Shown here piece by piece: positions 8,282-17,662 of a stretch of 56,133 nucleotides of DNA (position 1 is the stretch's first letter; every line of letters begins with the position of its first letter). The translations under genes were made by a program, and so were the position numbers. Origin of the DNA: Caulobacteraceae bacterium (lineage in GTDB: Bacteria > Pseudomonadota > Alphaproteobacteria > Caulobacterales > Caulobacteraceae). Under the pieces are notes generated by a model that was not told the DNA's origin, did not search any database, and worked only from the letters and a program-made list of their open reading frames with translations. The DNA lies in contig PLSW01000042.1 in the NCBI GenBank assembly GCA_003165275.1, positions 6,320 through 62,452 of the forward strand, read 5' to 3'.

Positions 8282-9703
8282 CTAGGTCGCGGCCGGGGCG
8301 GGGTCGAATCGGCGGGAGGCGAGGCGCCAGGCGGCGATACAGCCGACCACGGCCAGGGGCGCGAAAGCGGCGAACAGCCAGAAGCCGCCGGTGGCGGCGC
8401 GGCCGGCGTCGATGCCGCGGCCGAAGCCGATGAGGTTGGCGATGGCGCCCGACGCCGCCGCGCCCACGGCCGTGCCGATCATGTTGGTGGTGGGGATGGA
8501 GGATGAGGCCAGGGCCTCCTCCGCCGGGGGGGCGTTGGCCACGATCCGGCCGGCGATGAAGGCCCAGCTGAGCCCGAAGCCGCCGCCCATGACCAGGGCG
8601 CAGGCGCCGATGAGGGGGAGCGGCCCGCGGGGCATGATCACCGCGAGGCTCGCCACCCCCAGGGCGACCATCACCGAGCCCAGGCGGATCTTCAGCCGCG
8701 GATCGCCGGTCCCGGCGAAGATCAGGGCGACCGCGGTCCAGGCCAGGGCCTCGCCGCCCAGCATGTAGCCGGCGACGACGGGGCTGGCGCCGAACAGGGC
8801 CTGCATGATCGCCGGGCCGTAGACCGTGAAGCTGGCCGTGGCGGCGCTGAGGCTGGCGATCATCAGCAGGCCCGCGCCGATGGCCCCCCGGGGATCGGCG
8901 GCCGAGCGCGGCAGGAGGGCGGTGGCCGCGTGCAGGTCCATCCAGAGAAAGACGCCGACCAGGACCAGACCCGCCACGCCAAGGCCCGCCGCCTGGGCCG
9001 CGCCGGTCACCAGCCCTGCCGCGGCGATGGCGATCACCCCCAGGCTGAGCGGAACCAGCTGCAGCACCGGCGCCGGCCCCTCGCTGTCCTCGGAGGGCGA
9101 GGCATGGCGGCTGATCAGCACCAGCGCCGCGATGATGAAGAAAACGCCCTGGACGGCGAAGAACCAGAAGGCGTCCCGCCAGAGACCGGCCTGGGCGAAG
9201 AGTCCGCCGATCAGCGGGCTGAGCAGGGTCGCCACTCCCCAGACCCCGGATATAGCGCTGATCACCCGCGGCCAGAGCGGCTGGGGAAAGAGCCGGCTGA
9301 CGGCCACATAGCAGAGGCCCACCACCCAGCCGCCGCCGATCCCCTGGGCCAGACGGCCAAACAGGAAGGCGAGGATGGAGGGGGCGACGGCGCTGATCAG
9401 GCAGCCGATGGCGTAGACGCCGCCGGCGAGGGCCATGGCCGGCCGCAGGCCGATCCGCGTCGACAGCCGCCCCGAGGTGGCTCCCGCCAGGATCGATCCC
9501 AACAGGAAGATGGCGACCGCCCAGCCGAACCAGGCGTAGCCGCCGATGTCGGCCGCCACGCTGGGCATGATGGTGGCGGTCATCAGGGTGTCGGCCGCCG
9601 TCAGCCACATGCCCACGCAGATTAGCGCGAACCGCGGCAGGCGGCCGTCGGTGACCAGGGCGCGCCAGCCGGCCGCTTCGGCAGGTTCAGGAATGGCGGA
9701 CAT
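8282..9703 (-). CDS. MFS transporter, DHA2 (EmrB/QacA)-like drug or metabolite exporter
   Basis: 473 residues with 12-14 predicted membrane helices. The N-half has the family motif GRLSTRIGLRPAM (loop 2-3) and LLSPLIGGLFAQ (helix 5, antiporter-type motif C). The 80-bp gap to the decarboxylase and the same strand suggest one operon with it and the ATP-grasp gene, so it may export their product. An 18-bp perfect hairpin lies just upstream (9713-9730). Confidence 0.85.
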   Translation of the reverse strand: MSAIPEPAEAAGWRALVTDGRLPRFALICVGMWLTAADTLMTATIMPSVAADIGGYAWFGWAVAIFLLGSILAGATSGRLSTRIGLRPAMALAGGVYAIGCLISAVAPSILAFLFGRLAQGIGGGWVVGLCYVAVSRLFPQPLWPRVISAISGVWGVATLLSPLIGGLFAQAGLWRDAFWFFAVQGVFFIIAALVLISRHASPSEDSEGPAPVLQLVPLSLGVIAIAAAGLVTGAAQAAGLGVAGLVLVGVFLWMDLHAATALLPRSAADPRGAIGAGLLMIASLSAATASFTVYGPAIMQALFGASPVVAGYMLGGEALAWTAVALIFAGTGDPRLKIRLGSVMVALGVASLAVIMPRGPLPLIGACALVMGGGFGLSWAFIAGRIVANAPPAEEALASSSIPTTNMIGTAVGAAASGAIANLIGFGRGIDAGRAATGGFWLFAAFAPLAVVGCIAAWRLASRRFDPAPAAT

Positions 9704-9712
9704 CGGCCCAGA

Positions 9713-9730
9713 TCGCTCCCCAGGGAGCGA
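9713..9730. terminator. Perfect hairpin between the protease gene and the MFS gene
   Basis: TCGCTCCC, a 2-nt loop, then GGGAGCGA: an 8-bp perfect stem. It is 35 bp past the stop of the minus-strand protease gene and 10 bp before the MFS start. It has no clear T-run, so it could be a weak terminator. Its GGGGAG arm on the minus strand could also take part in ribosome binding for the MFS gene. Confidence 0.35.
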
Positions 9731-9764
9731 CGGCTTAGCCGTTCGGACGCAAGGCCGCTAGGGG

Positions 9765-12023
9765 CTAGAACCGCCGGTCTAGGGCCACGCGCACCGCGAC
9801 GTCGTTGAGGCCGCGGGTGTTCTCCGCCTGGTTGCGATAGTCGACCCCGATATTGACCTTGAAGCCCGCCCGAGTCGGGCCGGCGTAGGCCAGGGACAGG
9901 TCCGTCTCGTTCCCGTTCGGCTTCAGCGACACCGGAGTGACGACGGTGGTGGGATAGCCCAAGGCGTCGACGCTGGTGGTTGCCAGGCCCGCCTGGCCGG
10001 CGGCCACCCGCAAGGGCTTGCGCAGCGACAAGCTGAGGAGATCGCCCTCGCGCCAGGCGCTGGCCTGCACCAGCGAGACCCCATAGGCGCGGGCGCTCAC
10101 GGTCGAGACGCCGCTGACCAGACCGGCGTTCGCGCCGGCGCCGGAGGAGCGGGTGACCATGCTGTCAATCATCAGGCTGCGCCCGCCCCCCAGGGCGTAG
10201 GCGGCGCTGAGGCCGAAACCGGCGCTGTGGTGGCTGGCGCCCAGGTTCACCGCGCCCTGGCTGTTGTAGGTGGTCCCCAAAAGGCCGTTGCGCTGGTCGA
10301 GGGCGTCGACGGTCAGGCCGGCGGTCCAATGGTCCGTCAGCTTGCCCGAAAGGCCGGCGGCCATGGCGGTGGCCTGAGGCAGGGCGAGGTCGGGGGCGCC
10401 GTTCCAGCTCTGCGGCAGGGGCGTGGCGCTCAGGCTGAGGGCCATCCGCGCCTCGTGCGGCAGGACGACGCCCGCCGCGGCGAAATCGCCGCCCTGGGCG
10501 AGGCTGGTCAGGCTGTTGGCGATTCCCAGGGTGTTGGACTGGAAGGCCGCCGCATTGGCCGGCCCCCAGAGGGCGCCGGCGAAGGACAGGGTCGAGGAGA
10601 CTCCGTGGCCGGCGGCGACCACATCGCCCCGGGCGCTGGTGAAGGCGACGTAGAGCATGGCCGGATCGCGCTGGCCGACAGTGCGCTGAGCGATGCGCAG
10701 GGCGTCCACCTGGGTGGCCTCGGTCTCGGCGAAGTCCATGTCCGAGGCCGCCACCGTCAGCTCGCCGCCGCCCATCAGGTGGGCCGTGCTCGAGGTGGTG
10801 GGCGGGGTGATGGCGCCGATGGCCGTGGCGCCCGTAGCGGTCTTGGTCGCCAGCAGGCCGGAGAGATTGACCAGGAAGTTGCGCTGGAAGGTGTCGAAGG
10901 TGGTGTAGTTGGCCAGGGCCGCCTTGACCGCCGACAGAGAGCCGAGGGCCCCGCCGGTGACGGTGGTGTAGCTGAGGCTGGTGATCGGCGCCGTCTGGCC
11001 GCCGACCTCGGTCACGGTCAGGGCGCCGATGGGCTGGAAGGCCTTGGTCAGGTTCAACAGCCCGTTGCCGTAGCTGGAATCGACGCCGGCGGCGCCCAGG
11101 TCCGTCGCCGTGCGGAACAAGACCTGGGTGGTGGTCCCGTTGCGCACCAGCACCGGCCAGGTGGCGTCCAGCAGGGCCACCGCGCCGGCGACCTGCGGCG
11201 TCGACATGGAGGTGCCGGTCCAGTAGGCGTAGCTGGCGGCGCCGTACTGGATCCCGGGCGCGACGATGTTCTCCCCCGGGGCCATGAGCCAGAGGGAGGC
11301 GTAGGTCGTCGTTCCGCCGGCCTTGCCGGTTCCCGGTGTGTTGCTGAAGCTGGAAAGCTTGTCGGTCGAACTGACCGAGCCGACGAAAATCAGATGCGAC
11401 AGGCTCGCGGCGGTCAGCCCGACGGTGGCGGCGCCCCCGTTCAGGGGTTGGCTGGAATTGCCGCCCGCCCAGACCAGCACGGCGCCCTTGGCGGTGGCGT
11501 AGTTGACGGCGTTGATCACCGCTGTCGTGGGGATGTAGGTCAGGCTGAGGCTGATCACCGTCGCGCCGCCGTTGGCGGCCTTGATGATCCCGTTGGCCAC
11601 GTCCAGGTCCTGCCCCGACCCGGCCGCGCCGAGCACCTTTTCCGACAGGATGGTCGCCGCCGGGGCCACGCCGGACATGGCGTAGGGGCTGTAGGTTCCG
11701 GTGGCGCCCGCCGCGATCGCCGCGGTCGCCGTGCCGTGGCCGTTGTCGTCGGTGACGCCGTTGGAACAGGCGAAGGTGACCGCCGCGCAGGACGAGGCGG
11801 TGGAGACCCGCCCGGCCAATTCCGGATTGCTCGCCACCACGCCGGTGTCCACCAGGGCGATGGTGATTCCCTTGCCGCCGTTGGCGTAGGTTTCGATGGC
11901 GCTGGTCAGGCCGATCTGGCTCCACCAGCCGGTCGAGTATCCCGGCGCATAGGGCGCCGATATCGCCGGGGCGGCGACCACAAGTGCAAAAAGCGAGACG
12001 CCGGCCGCGATTGTCTTTTTCAT
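9765..12023 (-). CDS. Subtilisin-like autotransporter serine protease (S8)
   Basis: 752 residues. A signal peptide runs to about Ala23 (APAISA). The peptidase S8 domain follows, with the full triad Asp59 (LVDTGV), His96 (DNGHGTAT) and Ser272 (TGTSMSTPQVAG), and Asn189 (WAGGNSS) for the oxyanion hole. After a linker (about 330-470) the last ~280 residues are rich in alternating Gly/Ser/Thr and aromatic beta strands and end RVALDRRF with a terminal Phe, typical of an outer-membrane autotransporter barrel. It probably displays or releases the protease at the cell surface. The upstream 12024-12120 stretch is clearly AT-richer than its surroundings and likely holds the promoter. Confidence 0.9.
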   Translation of the reverse strand: MKKTIAAGVSLFALVVAAPAISAPYAPGYSTGWWSQIGLTSAIETYANGGKGITIALVDTGVVASNPELAGRVSTASSCAAVTFACSNGVTDDNGHGTATAAIAAGATGTYSPYAMSGVAPAATILSEKVLGAAGSGQDLDVANGIIKAANGGATVISLSLTYIPTTAVINAVNYATAKGAVLVWAGGNSSQPLNGGAATVGLTAASLSHLIFVGSVSSTDKLSSFSNTPGTGKAGGTTTYASLWLMAPGENIVAPGIQYGAASYAYWTGTSMSTPQVAGAVALLDATWPVLVRNGTTTQVLFRTATDLGAAGVDSSYGNGLLNLTKAFQPIGALTVTEVGGQTAPITSLSYTTVTGGALGSLSAVKAALANYTTFDTFQRNFLVNLSGLLATKTATGATAIGAITPPTTSSTAHLMGGGELTVAASDMDFAETEATQVDALRIAQRTVGQRDPAMLYVAFTSARGDVVAAGHGVSSTLSFAGALWGPANAAAFQSNTLGIANSLTSLAQGGDFAAAGVVLPHEARMALSLSATPLPQSWNGAPDLALPQATAMAAGLSGKLTDHWTAGLTVDALDQRNGLLGTTYNSQGAVNLGASHHSAGFGLSAAYALGGGRSLMIDSMVTRSSGAGANAGLVSGVSTVSARAYGVSLVQASAWREGDLLSLSLRKPLRVAAGQAGLATTSVDALGYPTTVVTPVSLKPNGNETDLSLAYAGPTRAGFKVNIGVDYRNQAENTRGLNDVAVRVALDRRF

Positions 12024-12250
12024 CCTGGGCGATCCGTTAACGGCTTGTTGTCCCTGATTGCTCGAATTGTAGCCGCCAAGGCTTAATATTGCTTTGAAGT
12101 ATTGAAATTAAACTATGGGTAACCATGGAGTGTTGCGAAGAATTCTTAGCGTTCGGCAAGTTCGCAATGGCGCTTGCCATGCCGGGCCAGGATGGTCCCT
12201 CATCCGCCCCACGCCTTCGCCCCTCGGCTCGCCCGCCCCAGGACGCTCCC

Positions 12251-13462
12251 ATGCTGAAGATCACTGACGCCCGGGTCATCATCACCTGCCCCGGCCGCAA
12301 CTTCGTCACCCTGAAGATCGAGACCTCGGCGGGGATCCACGGGATCGGCGACGCCACCCTGAACGGCCGCGAACTGGCGGTGGCCAGCTACCTGACCGAC
12401 CACGTGCTGCCGACCCTGATCGGCCGCGACGCCCAGTCCATCGAGGACATCTGGCAGTATCTCTACAAGGGCGCCTACTGGCGGCGGGGGCCGGTGACCA
12501 TGGCCGCCATCGCCGCGGTGGACACCGCCCTCTGGGACATCAAGGCCAAGCAGGCGGGACTGCCCCTGTACCAGCTCCTCGGCGGGGCCAGCCGCACCGG
12601 GGTGATGGTCTATGGCCATGCGAACGGCGGCACGCTGGAGGAGACCATCGCCGAGGCCGTGCGCTACCAGGCCATGGGCTACAAGGCCATCCGGCTGCAG
12701 TCCGGGGTGCCGGGCCTGGCCTCGACCTACGGTGTCTCCCGCGACAAGCTGTTCTACGAGCCCGCCGACGCGCGCCTGCCCACGGAGAACGTCTGGTCGA
12801 CGCACAAGTACCTGCCGACGGTTCCCAAGCTGTTCGAGGCGGCGCGGGAGGCGTTGGGCTGGGACGTGCATCTGCTGCACGACGTCCACCACCGCCTGAC
12901 CCCCATCGAGGCCGGTCGCCTGGGCAAGGATCTGGAACCCTACCGGCCGTTCTGGCTGGAGGACGCCACCCCCGCCGAGAACCAGGCCGCCTTCCGCCTG
13001 ATCCGCCAGCACACCACAACCCCCCTGGCCGTGGGCGAGATCTTCAACACCATCTGGGACTGCAAGCAGCTGATCGAGGAGCAGCTGATCGACTATATCC
13101 GCGCCACGGTGGTCCACGCTGGCGGGATCACCCACCTGCGCCGCATCGCCAGCCTCGCCGACCTCTATGGAGTGAAGACCGGCAGCCACGGGGCGACGGA
13201 TAACTCTCCGGTGTGCATGGGCGCGGCCCTGCACTTCGACCTCTGGGTCCCCAACTTCGGCATCCAGGAATACATGCGCCACACCCCGGAGACCGACGCG
13301 GTCTTCCCCCACGCCTACAGCTTCGAAGGCGGGGATCTGCACCCCGGCGAGGCGCCGGGCCACGGGGTGGACATCGACGAGGCCCTCGCCGCCACCTTCC
13401 CCTACCGCCCCGCCAGCCTGCCGGTGAACCGGCTGGAGGACGGGACCCTGTTCAACTGGTGA
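12251..13462 (+). CDS. manD: D-mannonate dehydratase, enolase superfamily
   Basis: 403 residues, the normal ManD length. It dehydrates D-mannonate to 2-keto-3-deoxygluconate in hexuronate breakdown. Metal ligands of the enolase barrel are at Asp211 (LLHDVHH), Glu237 (WLEDATP) and Glu263 (VGEIFN). His213, His313 ([10 protein letters not shown]), Arg148 and Tyr160 match, with an offset of one, the catalytic residues known for characterised ManD enzymes. The open frame extends upstream to 12125, but the family start [10 protein letters not shown] at 12251 is clear. The GH31 gene follows in the same direction after a 226-bp repeat-filled gap, which suggests a link to plant glycan use. Confidence 0.95.
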   Translation: MLKITDARVIITCPGRNFVTLKIETSAGIHGIGDATLNGRELAVASYLTDHVLPTLIGRDAQSIEDIWQYLYKGAYWRRGPVTMAAIAAVDTALWDIKAKQAGLPLYQLLGGASRTGVMVYGHANGGTLEETIAEAVRYQAMGYKAIRLQSGVPGLASTYGVSRDKLFYEPADARLPTENVWSTHKYLPTVPKLFEAAREALGWDVHLLHDVHHRLTPIEAGRLGKDLEPYRPFWLEDATPAENQAAFRLIRQHTTTPLAVGEIFNTIWDCKQLIEEQLIDYIRATVVHAGGITHLRRIASLADLYGVKTGSHGATDNSPVCMGAALHFDLWVPNFGIQEYMRHTPETDAVFPHAYSFEGGDLHPGEAPGHGVDIDEALAATFPYRPASLPVNRLEDGTLFNW

Positions 13463-13482
13463 TGGGGACGGTGCGTAAAATA

Positions 13483-13671
13483 CCTTCTCCCCTCGCGGGA
13501 GAAGGAGGGGCCCAGGCGAAGCCTGGGAGGATGAGGGGCCGCGCCGGCCTCTCCGCGCCCTTGCCGGGACACCGGTGGTCGCCCTGCCGGCACACCTCCG
13601 CCGGTGCGCCCCCTCATCCTCCCACTTCGCTTCGCTCCGCGGGCCCCTCCTTCTCCCACGAGGGGAGAAGG
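13483..13671. repeat. Two inverted copies of a ~57-nt hairpin repeat
   Basis: The left copy starts with the hairpin CCTTCTCCC-ctcgc-GGGAGAAGG (13483-13505) and continues GAGGGGCCC...GGGAGGATGAGGGG. The right copy (about 13610-13671) is the same unit in reverse, ending with hairpin 13649-13671. Between them is a 70-80 nt spacer. The same 9-bp stem recurs at 27869-27891 and 48301-48327, so this is a dispersed family. It fills the whole gap between manD and the GH31 gene and could act as a transcription or mRNA-stability element. Confidence 0.85.
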
Positions 13672-13688
13672 ATTCTCGGGCGCCGCCG

Positions 13689-16088
13689 ATGAGTCTCGCC
13701 GACCCGCCCGTCTTTCGCCTCGCAGCCTCCGACCCCGGTCGGCTGACCCTCGCCGCCGATGGCGGGGCCGAGGTCCATATCTTCGTCCTTGAGGATGACA
13801 TCGTCCGCGTCCTGGTCCTGCCGGACGGCGCGATGCGCCAGCCGAGGACCTGGGCGATCGCGCCGGGGGCGGAGGACGTGGCGGCTGCAGGTCGAGACCG
13901 GTTCGATCTCTCCGGGTTTTCCCTGCCCCATTTCGACCTGCGCCAGGACGATCAGACCCTGATCCTCGAGACTGCGCAGATCCGCCTGACCGTCCGCTTC
14001 GCCGGCTTCTTCTGTTCCTGGGAGCAGCGGGCCGGCGGCGCCTGGGCGTCCGCGGCGGAGGACCGGCCGACCCAGGCCTACAACTTCGGTTACTGGGACG
14101 AGCGCGCCTATCACTACCTGCGCCGGGGCCCCCGCGAGCGCTACTACGGCCTGGGGGAGCGCACCGGGCCGATGGACCGCGCCGGCGCCCGCTTTCGGCT
14201 CAGCAACATCGACTGCATGGGCTACGACGCGGCGAGCACGGACCCGCTCTACAAGCACATTCCCTTCTACATCACCGCCCGGCCGGAAACCGGCGCGGCC
14301 TTCGGCCTCTTCTACGACACCCTGTCGGACTGCGACTTCGACTTCGGCCGCCAGATGGACAACTACCACGGCCTCTATCGCCACATGGCCGCGGACCACG
14401 GCGACCTCGACTACTATTTCGTCGCCGGCCCGGCGGTGGACCAGGTCGCCCGCCGGTTCACCTGGCTTGCGGGCCGGCCGGCGCATATGCCCAAATGGGG
14501 CCTGGGCTATTCAGGCTCGACCATGCGCTACACCGACGCCCCCGACGCCCAGGCGCGGATGGGGGAGTTCCTGGCCGGATGCGAAGCGCACGACATCCTC
14601 TGCGACAGCTTCCACCTGTCCAGCGGCTACACGGCCATCGGCGACAAGCGCTATGTCTTCCACTGGAACCGCGACCGGTTCCCCGACCCGCGGGCGTTCG
14701 TGCAGGCCTATGCCGACGCCGGGGTGCGGCTGGTGGCCAACATCAAGCCCTGCCTGCTGCGCGATCACCCCCTGTTCGAGGCGGCGCGCGACCAGGGCTT
14801 CCTGATCGCCGATGCGGACGGGGGCCCGGCCTTCATCCAGTTCTGGGACGAGGTCGGCGCCTACATCGACTTCACCAACCCGGCGGCGGCCCGGTGGTGG
14901 TCCGAAAGGGTGACGAGCGCACTGTTGGACTACGGGATCGCCGCCACCTGGAACGACAACAACGAGTTCGAGATCTGGAGCCCGAACGCCGTCGCGCACG
15001 GCTTCGGCCGTCCCGCCCCGGCGCGCGAGACCAAGCCGTTGCAGACCTTGGCGATGATCCGCGCCTCCCGCGACGCGCAGGTGCGGCACGCGCCCGACCG
15101 GCGGCCGTTCCTGGTGTCCCGGTCCGGCGCGGTGGGCATGCACCGCTATGTGCAGACCTGGTCCGGCGACAATTTCACCAGCTGGAAGACGCTGAAATAC
15201 AATCTGAAAATGGGCCTGGGCCTGGCCCTCTCGGGGATCAGCAACACCGGCCACGACATCGGCGGCTTCTCCGGCCCGGCGCCGGACGCGGAGGTGCTGG
15301 CCCGCTGGGTGGCCTTCGGCGTCTTCATGCCGCGCTTCAGCATCCATTCCTGGAACGACGACGGCACGGTCAACGAGCCGTGGATGCACGCCGAGGCCAC
15401 CCCGGCCGTGCGGGATCTGATCAAGCTGCGCTACCGGCTGATCCCCTGCCTCTACGATCTGATGTGGCGCTATGCGACGGCGTATGAGCCGGTGATCCGC
15501 CCGACCTTCGCCGTCTTCCCGGACGATCCGGCCTGCTGGGCGGAAAACGACGAGATGATGCTGGGCCGCGACCTGCTGGTCGCGCCGGTGGTCGAGCCGG
15601 GGGCGACCAGCCGCGCGGTCTACCTGCCCGCCGGGACGATCTGGCGGGACTTCTGGACCGGCGAGGCCTTCGCCGGGGGCGCGAGCGTGGTCCGCCCGGC
15701 CCCCTGGGACCGGCCGGTGGTGTTCGTGCGCGACGGCGCGGCCCTCCCGGTGAACCTGGCCGAGCAGCATTTCGGGGCGCGGGGCGAGCGGCGCGGGCTG
15801 ATGGTCTTCCCGCCGGCTGGCGTCGGCGCGGTTGAGGCCGAATTTCACGAGGACGACGGCGAGAGCGAGGCCTGGCGGAACGGCGCGTTCGCGACCTGGC
15901 GGTGCGTGATCGAGGGGGATGACGCCGGGCTGAAGGCGCGGCTATCGATGGAGGGCGAGGCCGGCGGCGACCGGCGGATCGTCCTGGTTCTGCCGCCAGG
16001 CGAGGCCCGTCCGCTGCGGTTCGAGGGCGCCGAGGCCAGCGAGACGGTCACTGGCGGCGCGCGATGGGTCGAGGTGGAGCTGGCTTGA
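13689..16088 (+). CDS. Glycoside hydrolase family 31 (alpha-glucosidase/alpha-xylosidase)
   Basis: 799 residues from ATG 13689. An N-terminal beta domain (to about 240) is followed by the GH31 barrel: ATWNDNNEFE with nucleophile Asp423, and TWSGDNFTSW with acid/base Asp494, 71 residues later as in other GH31 enzymes. GHDIGGFSGP and RFSIHSWN are also family signatures. The C-terminal part has the usual beta domains (LLVAPVVEPGA, YLPAGTIWRDFWTG). No signal peptide is visible, so it probably works on imported oligosaccharides in the cytosol. It is next to manD on the same strand. The exact sugar cannot be read from sequence. The open frame extends upstream into the repeat, but the family N-terminus begins near MSLADPPVFRL. 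Confidence 0.92.
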   Translation: MSLADPPVFRLAASDPGRLTLAADGGAEVHIFVLEDDIVRVLVLPDGAMRQPRTWAIAPGAEDVAAAGRDRFDLSGFSLPHFDLRQDDQTLILETAQIRLTVRFAGFFCSWEQRAGGAWASAAEDRPTQAYNFGYWDERAYHYLRRGPRERYYGLGERTGPMDRAGARFRLSNIDCMGYDAASTDPLYKHIPFYITARPETGAAFGLFYDTLSDCDFDFGRQMDNYHGLYRHMAADHGDLDYYFVAGPAVDQVARRFTWLAGRPAHMPKWGLGYSGSTMRYTDAPDAQARMGEFLAGCEAHDILCDSFHLSSGYTAIGDKRYVFHWNRDRFPDPRAFVQAYADAGVRLVANIKPCLLRDHPLFEAARDQGFLIADADGGPAFIQFWDEVGAYIDFTNPAAARWWSERVTSALLDYGIAATWNDNNEFEIWSPNAVAHGFGRPAPARETKPLQTLAMIRASRDAQVRHAPDRRPFLVSRSGAVGMHRYVQTWSGDNFTSWKTLKYNLKMGLGLALSGISNTGHDIGGFSGPAPDAEVLARWVAFGVFMPRFSIHSWNDDGTVNEPWMHAEATPAVRDLIKLRYRLIPCLYDLMWRYATAYEPVIRPTFAVFPDDPACWAENDEMMLGRDLLVAPVVEPGATSRAVYLPAGTIWRDFWTGEAFAGGASVVRPAPWDRPVVFVRDGAALPVNLAEQHFGARGERRGLMVFPPAGVGAVEAEFHEDDGESEAWRNGAFATWRCVIEGDDAGLKARLSMEGEAGGDRRIVLVLPPGEARPLRFEGAEASETVTGGARWVEVELA

Positions 16089-16162
16089 AACGACCAGACC
16101 ACGTTTCGCCCGCTCTTCCGCGATAAATCGGGGAGGCGCATCGGGCGCCAATCCAGCCGGTT

Positions 16163-17659
16163 CTACTTCCGCGTCTCCCCGTCGCACCCGGTCTTGAGCA
16201 CCGGGCCCCTGGGCGCGGACACCAGCACCAGGGCGTAGCGGGCTCCGCCGGCCGCGAGGTCGCCTCGGACGAGCTCGCCGATGGGGGTCGCCGATCCGAA
16301 GCAGGCGGCCAGGGTTGAGGGTTTCAGGCGCCGGTTGAGATCGATCACCAGGCCGGGCTTCGTTAAGTCCGCCGTCCAGGAGCGGTCCCCCGCCGGATAC
16401 CGAGCCCGTTCGATCAGCTCGGCGACCGGGGCCTTCACCGCCGGATTGGCGGCGATCTGGGCGGCGGTTCCGTAGCTGATCGTCCCGACCCAGGCGGCGC
16501 CGTGCGCGGCGCGGGCCTGTTCAACCGCGGCGTCGAAGGCCGGCCAGCCGCGCAGCTCGCCGGCGGGGTCGCCCTTCACCTTCCAGGGCGCCGCCGGAAG
16601 GGCGCAGTAGACCAGGGCGATGGCGGAGAGGCCCAGGCCCAGGGGGGCGGCGATGGCGCGCAGGCGCTCGGCCCAGCCGCCGGGCTTCAGCCGGTCCGCC
16701 GCCACCGCGGCGCAGAGGGCCAGGGCGGGGTAGAGGGGAACCGGCCAGTGGGCCTGGACCCGGTCGTGCAGGCTGTGGAGCAGCAGGTAGGCGATAAAGG
16801 GCAGGCTGGTGGCGATGGGCAGGCGCAGGTCCGCGTCGCCCGGCGCGCGGTCCCGCCACCGGGTGGCGAACGCCCGGCCCGCGAAACCGGCGATGATCGG
16901 GTTGAGCAGCAGGGCCTGGCCGATGATCAGCTCGACCACATACTGCGGCGCCAGGCGTCCGGGGGCGGCGCGGCCGAACTGCTTGGTGAAGGACACCCAG
17001 CCGTGGCCCGCGTTCCAGGCGACGTTGGTGGAGAAGATCGCCGCCGCAATCAGCCCCGCCAGCCAGGGCCAGGGGGTGCGCAGCCAGCGCAGGCCGCCCG
17101 GGATGATCGCCAGCCAGAGCAGCACCCCCGGGGCCAGGAACAGGGCCGAGTACTTGGAGATGGTCGCCAGTCCCGCCGCCGCTCCGGCCGCCAGCCACCA
17201 GCGCCACCCGCCGTCCCCTCCGATCCGGGATAGGCACCAGAGGGTCAGGGCCCAGAAGGGCGCGTCGGCGGCGTCCGGCACCGCCAGGATGCCGCCCCAG
17301 CCGATGATCAGGGTGGCGTTGAACCAGACCGCCGCCCGAAGCGCGGCCCGCTCGGCGGCGCCCAGGGTCCGGGCGAGGTCGAAGACGACAAAGGTGGTCA
17401 CGGCGGCCGACAGGGCCGGGATCAGCCGCACGCCAAGGGCGTTGTCGCCGACCAGGGCGACGCCGGCGTGAATCCACCAGGCGATCATCGGCGGATGGTC
17501 GAAATAGCCGAACTGCGGGCTCTGGGCCCAGAGCCGGTAGTAGGCCTCGTCCTCGGTGAGCGGGATCAGGGCGGCGGCCAACAGCCGGGCGACAGTGATC
17601 GCCAAGACGAACCACAGGAGCGCGCGGGGCGGGGGGGCGGGCAGGGCTTTGGTCGTCAT
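16163..17659 (-). CDS. ArnT/PMT-like membrane glycosyltransferase (GT39/GT83 type)
   Basis: 498 residues with about 11 membrane helices. After the first helix comes LTEDEAYYRLWAQSP with the acidic DE pair and FGYFDHPPMIAWW, the hallmark of PMT_2-type transferases that use polyprenyl-phosphate sugars. The C-terminal ~130 residues form a soluble, probably periplasmic domain. It starts 3 bp after the GT9 stop, so the two form an operon. The likely role is sugar addition to LPS, a surface polymer or a protein in the periplasm. Confidence 0.88.
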   Translation of the reverse strand: MTTKALPAPPPRALLWFVLAITVARLLAAALIPLTEDEAYYRLWAQSPQFGYFDHPPMIAWWIHAGVALVGDNALGVRLIPALSAAVTTFVVFDLARTLGAAERAALRAAVWFNATLIIGWGGILAVPDAADAPFWALTLWCLSRIGGDGGWRWWLAAGAAAGLATISKYSALFLAPGVLLWLAIIPGGLRWLRTPWPWLAGLIAAAIFSTNVAWNAGHGWVSFTKQFGRAAPGRLAPQYVVELIIGQALLLNPIIAGFAGRAFATRWRDRAPGDADLRLPIATSLPFIAYLLLHSLHDRVQAHWPVPLYPALALCAAVAADRLKPGGWAERLRAIAAPLGLGLSAIALVYCALPAAPWKVKGDPAGELRGWPAFDAAVEQARAAHGAAWVGTISYGTAAQIAANPAVKAPVAELIERARYPAGDRSWTADLTKPGLVIDLNRRLKPSTLAACFGSATPIGELVRGDLAAGGARYALVLVSAPRGPVLKTGCDGETRK

Positions 17660-17662
17660 GCC

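Noticed and set aside
10165-12086. Long frames on both strands over the autotransporter gene
   Set aside because: The third frame has signal peptide, full S8 triad and barrel; the others are shadows without motifs.
12119-12124. GTAACC near 12119 as another SigF site
   Set aside because: No CG box at 15-17 bp. The same holds for GTAACC at about 25748 and 31928, both inside or at the end of genes.
12125-12250. N-terminal extension of ManD
   Set aside because: Family members start at [10 protein letters not shown], and the extension is not conserved sequence.
13483-13671. CRISPR array
   Set aside because: There are only two units, in inverted orientation, and no regular spacers. Nothing else in the window resembles an array and no cas gene is present.
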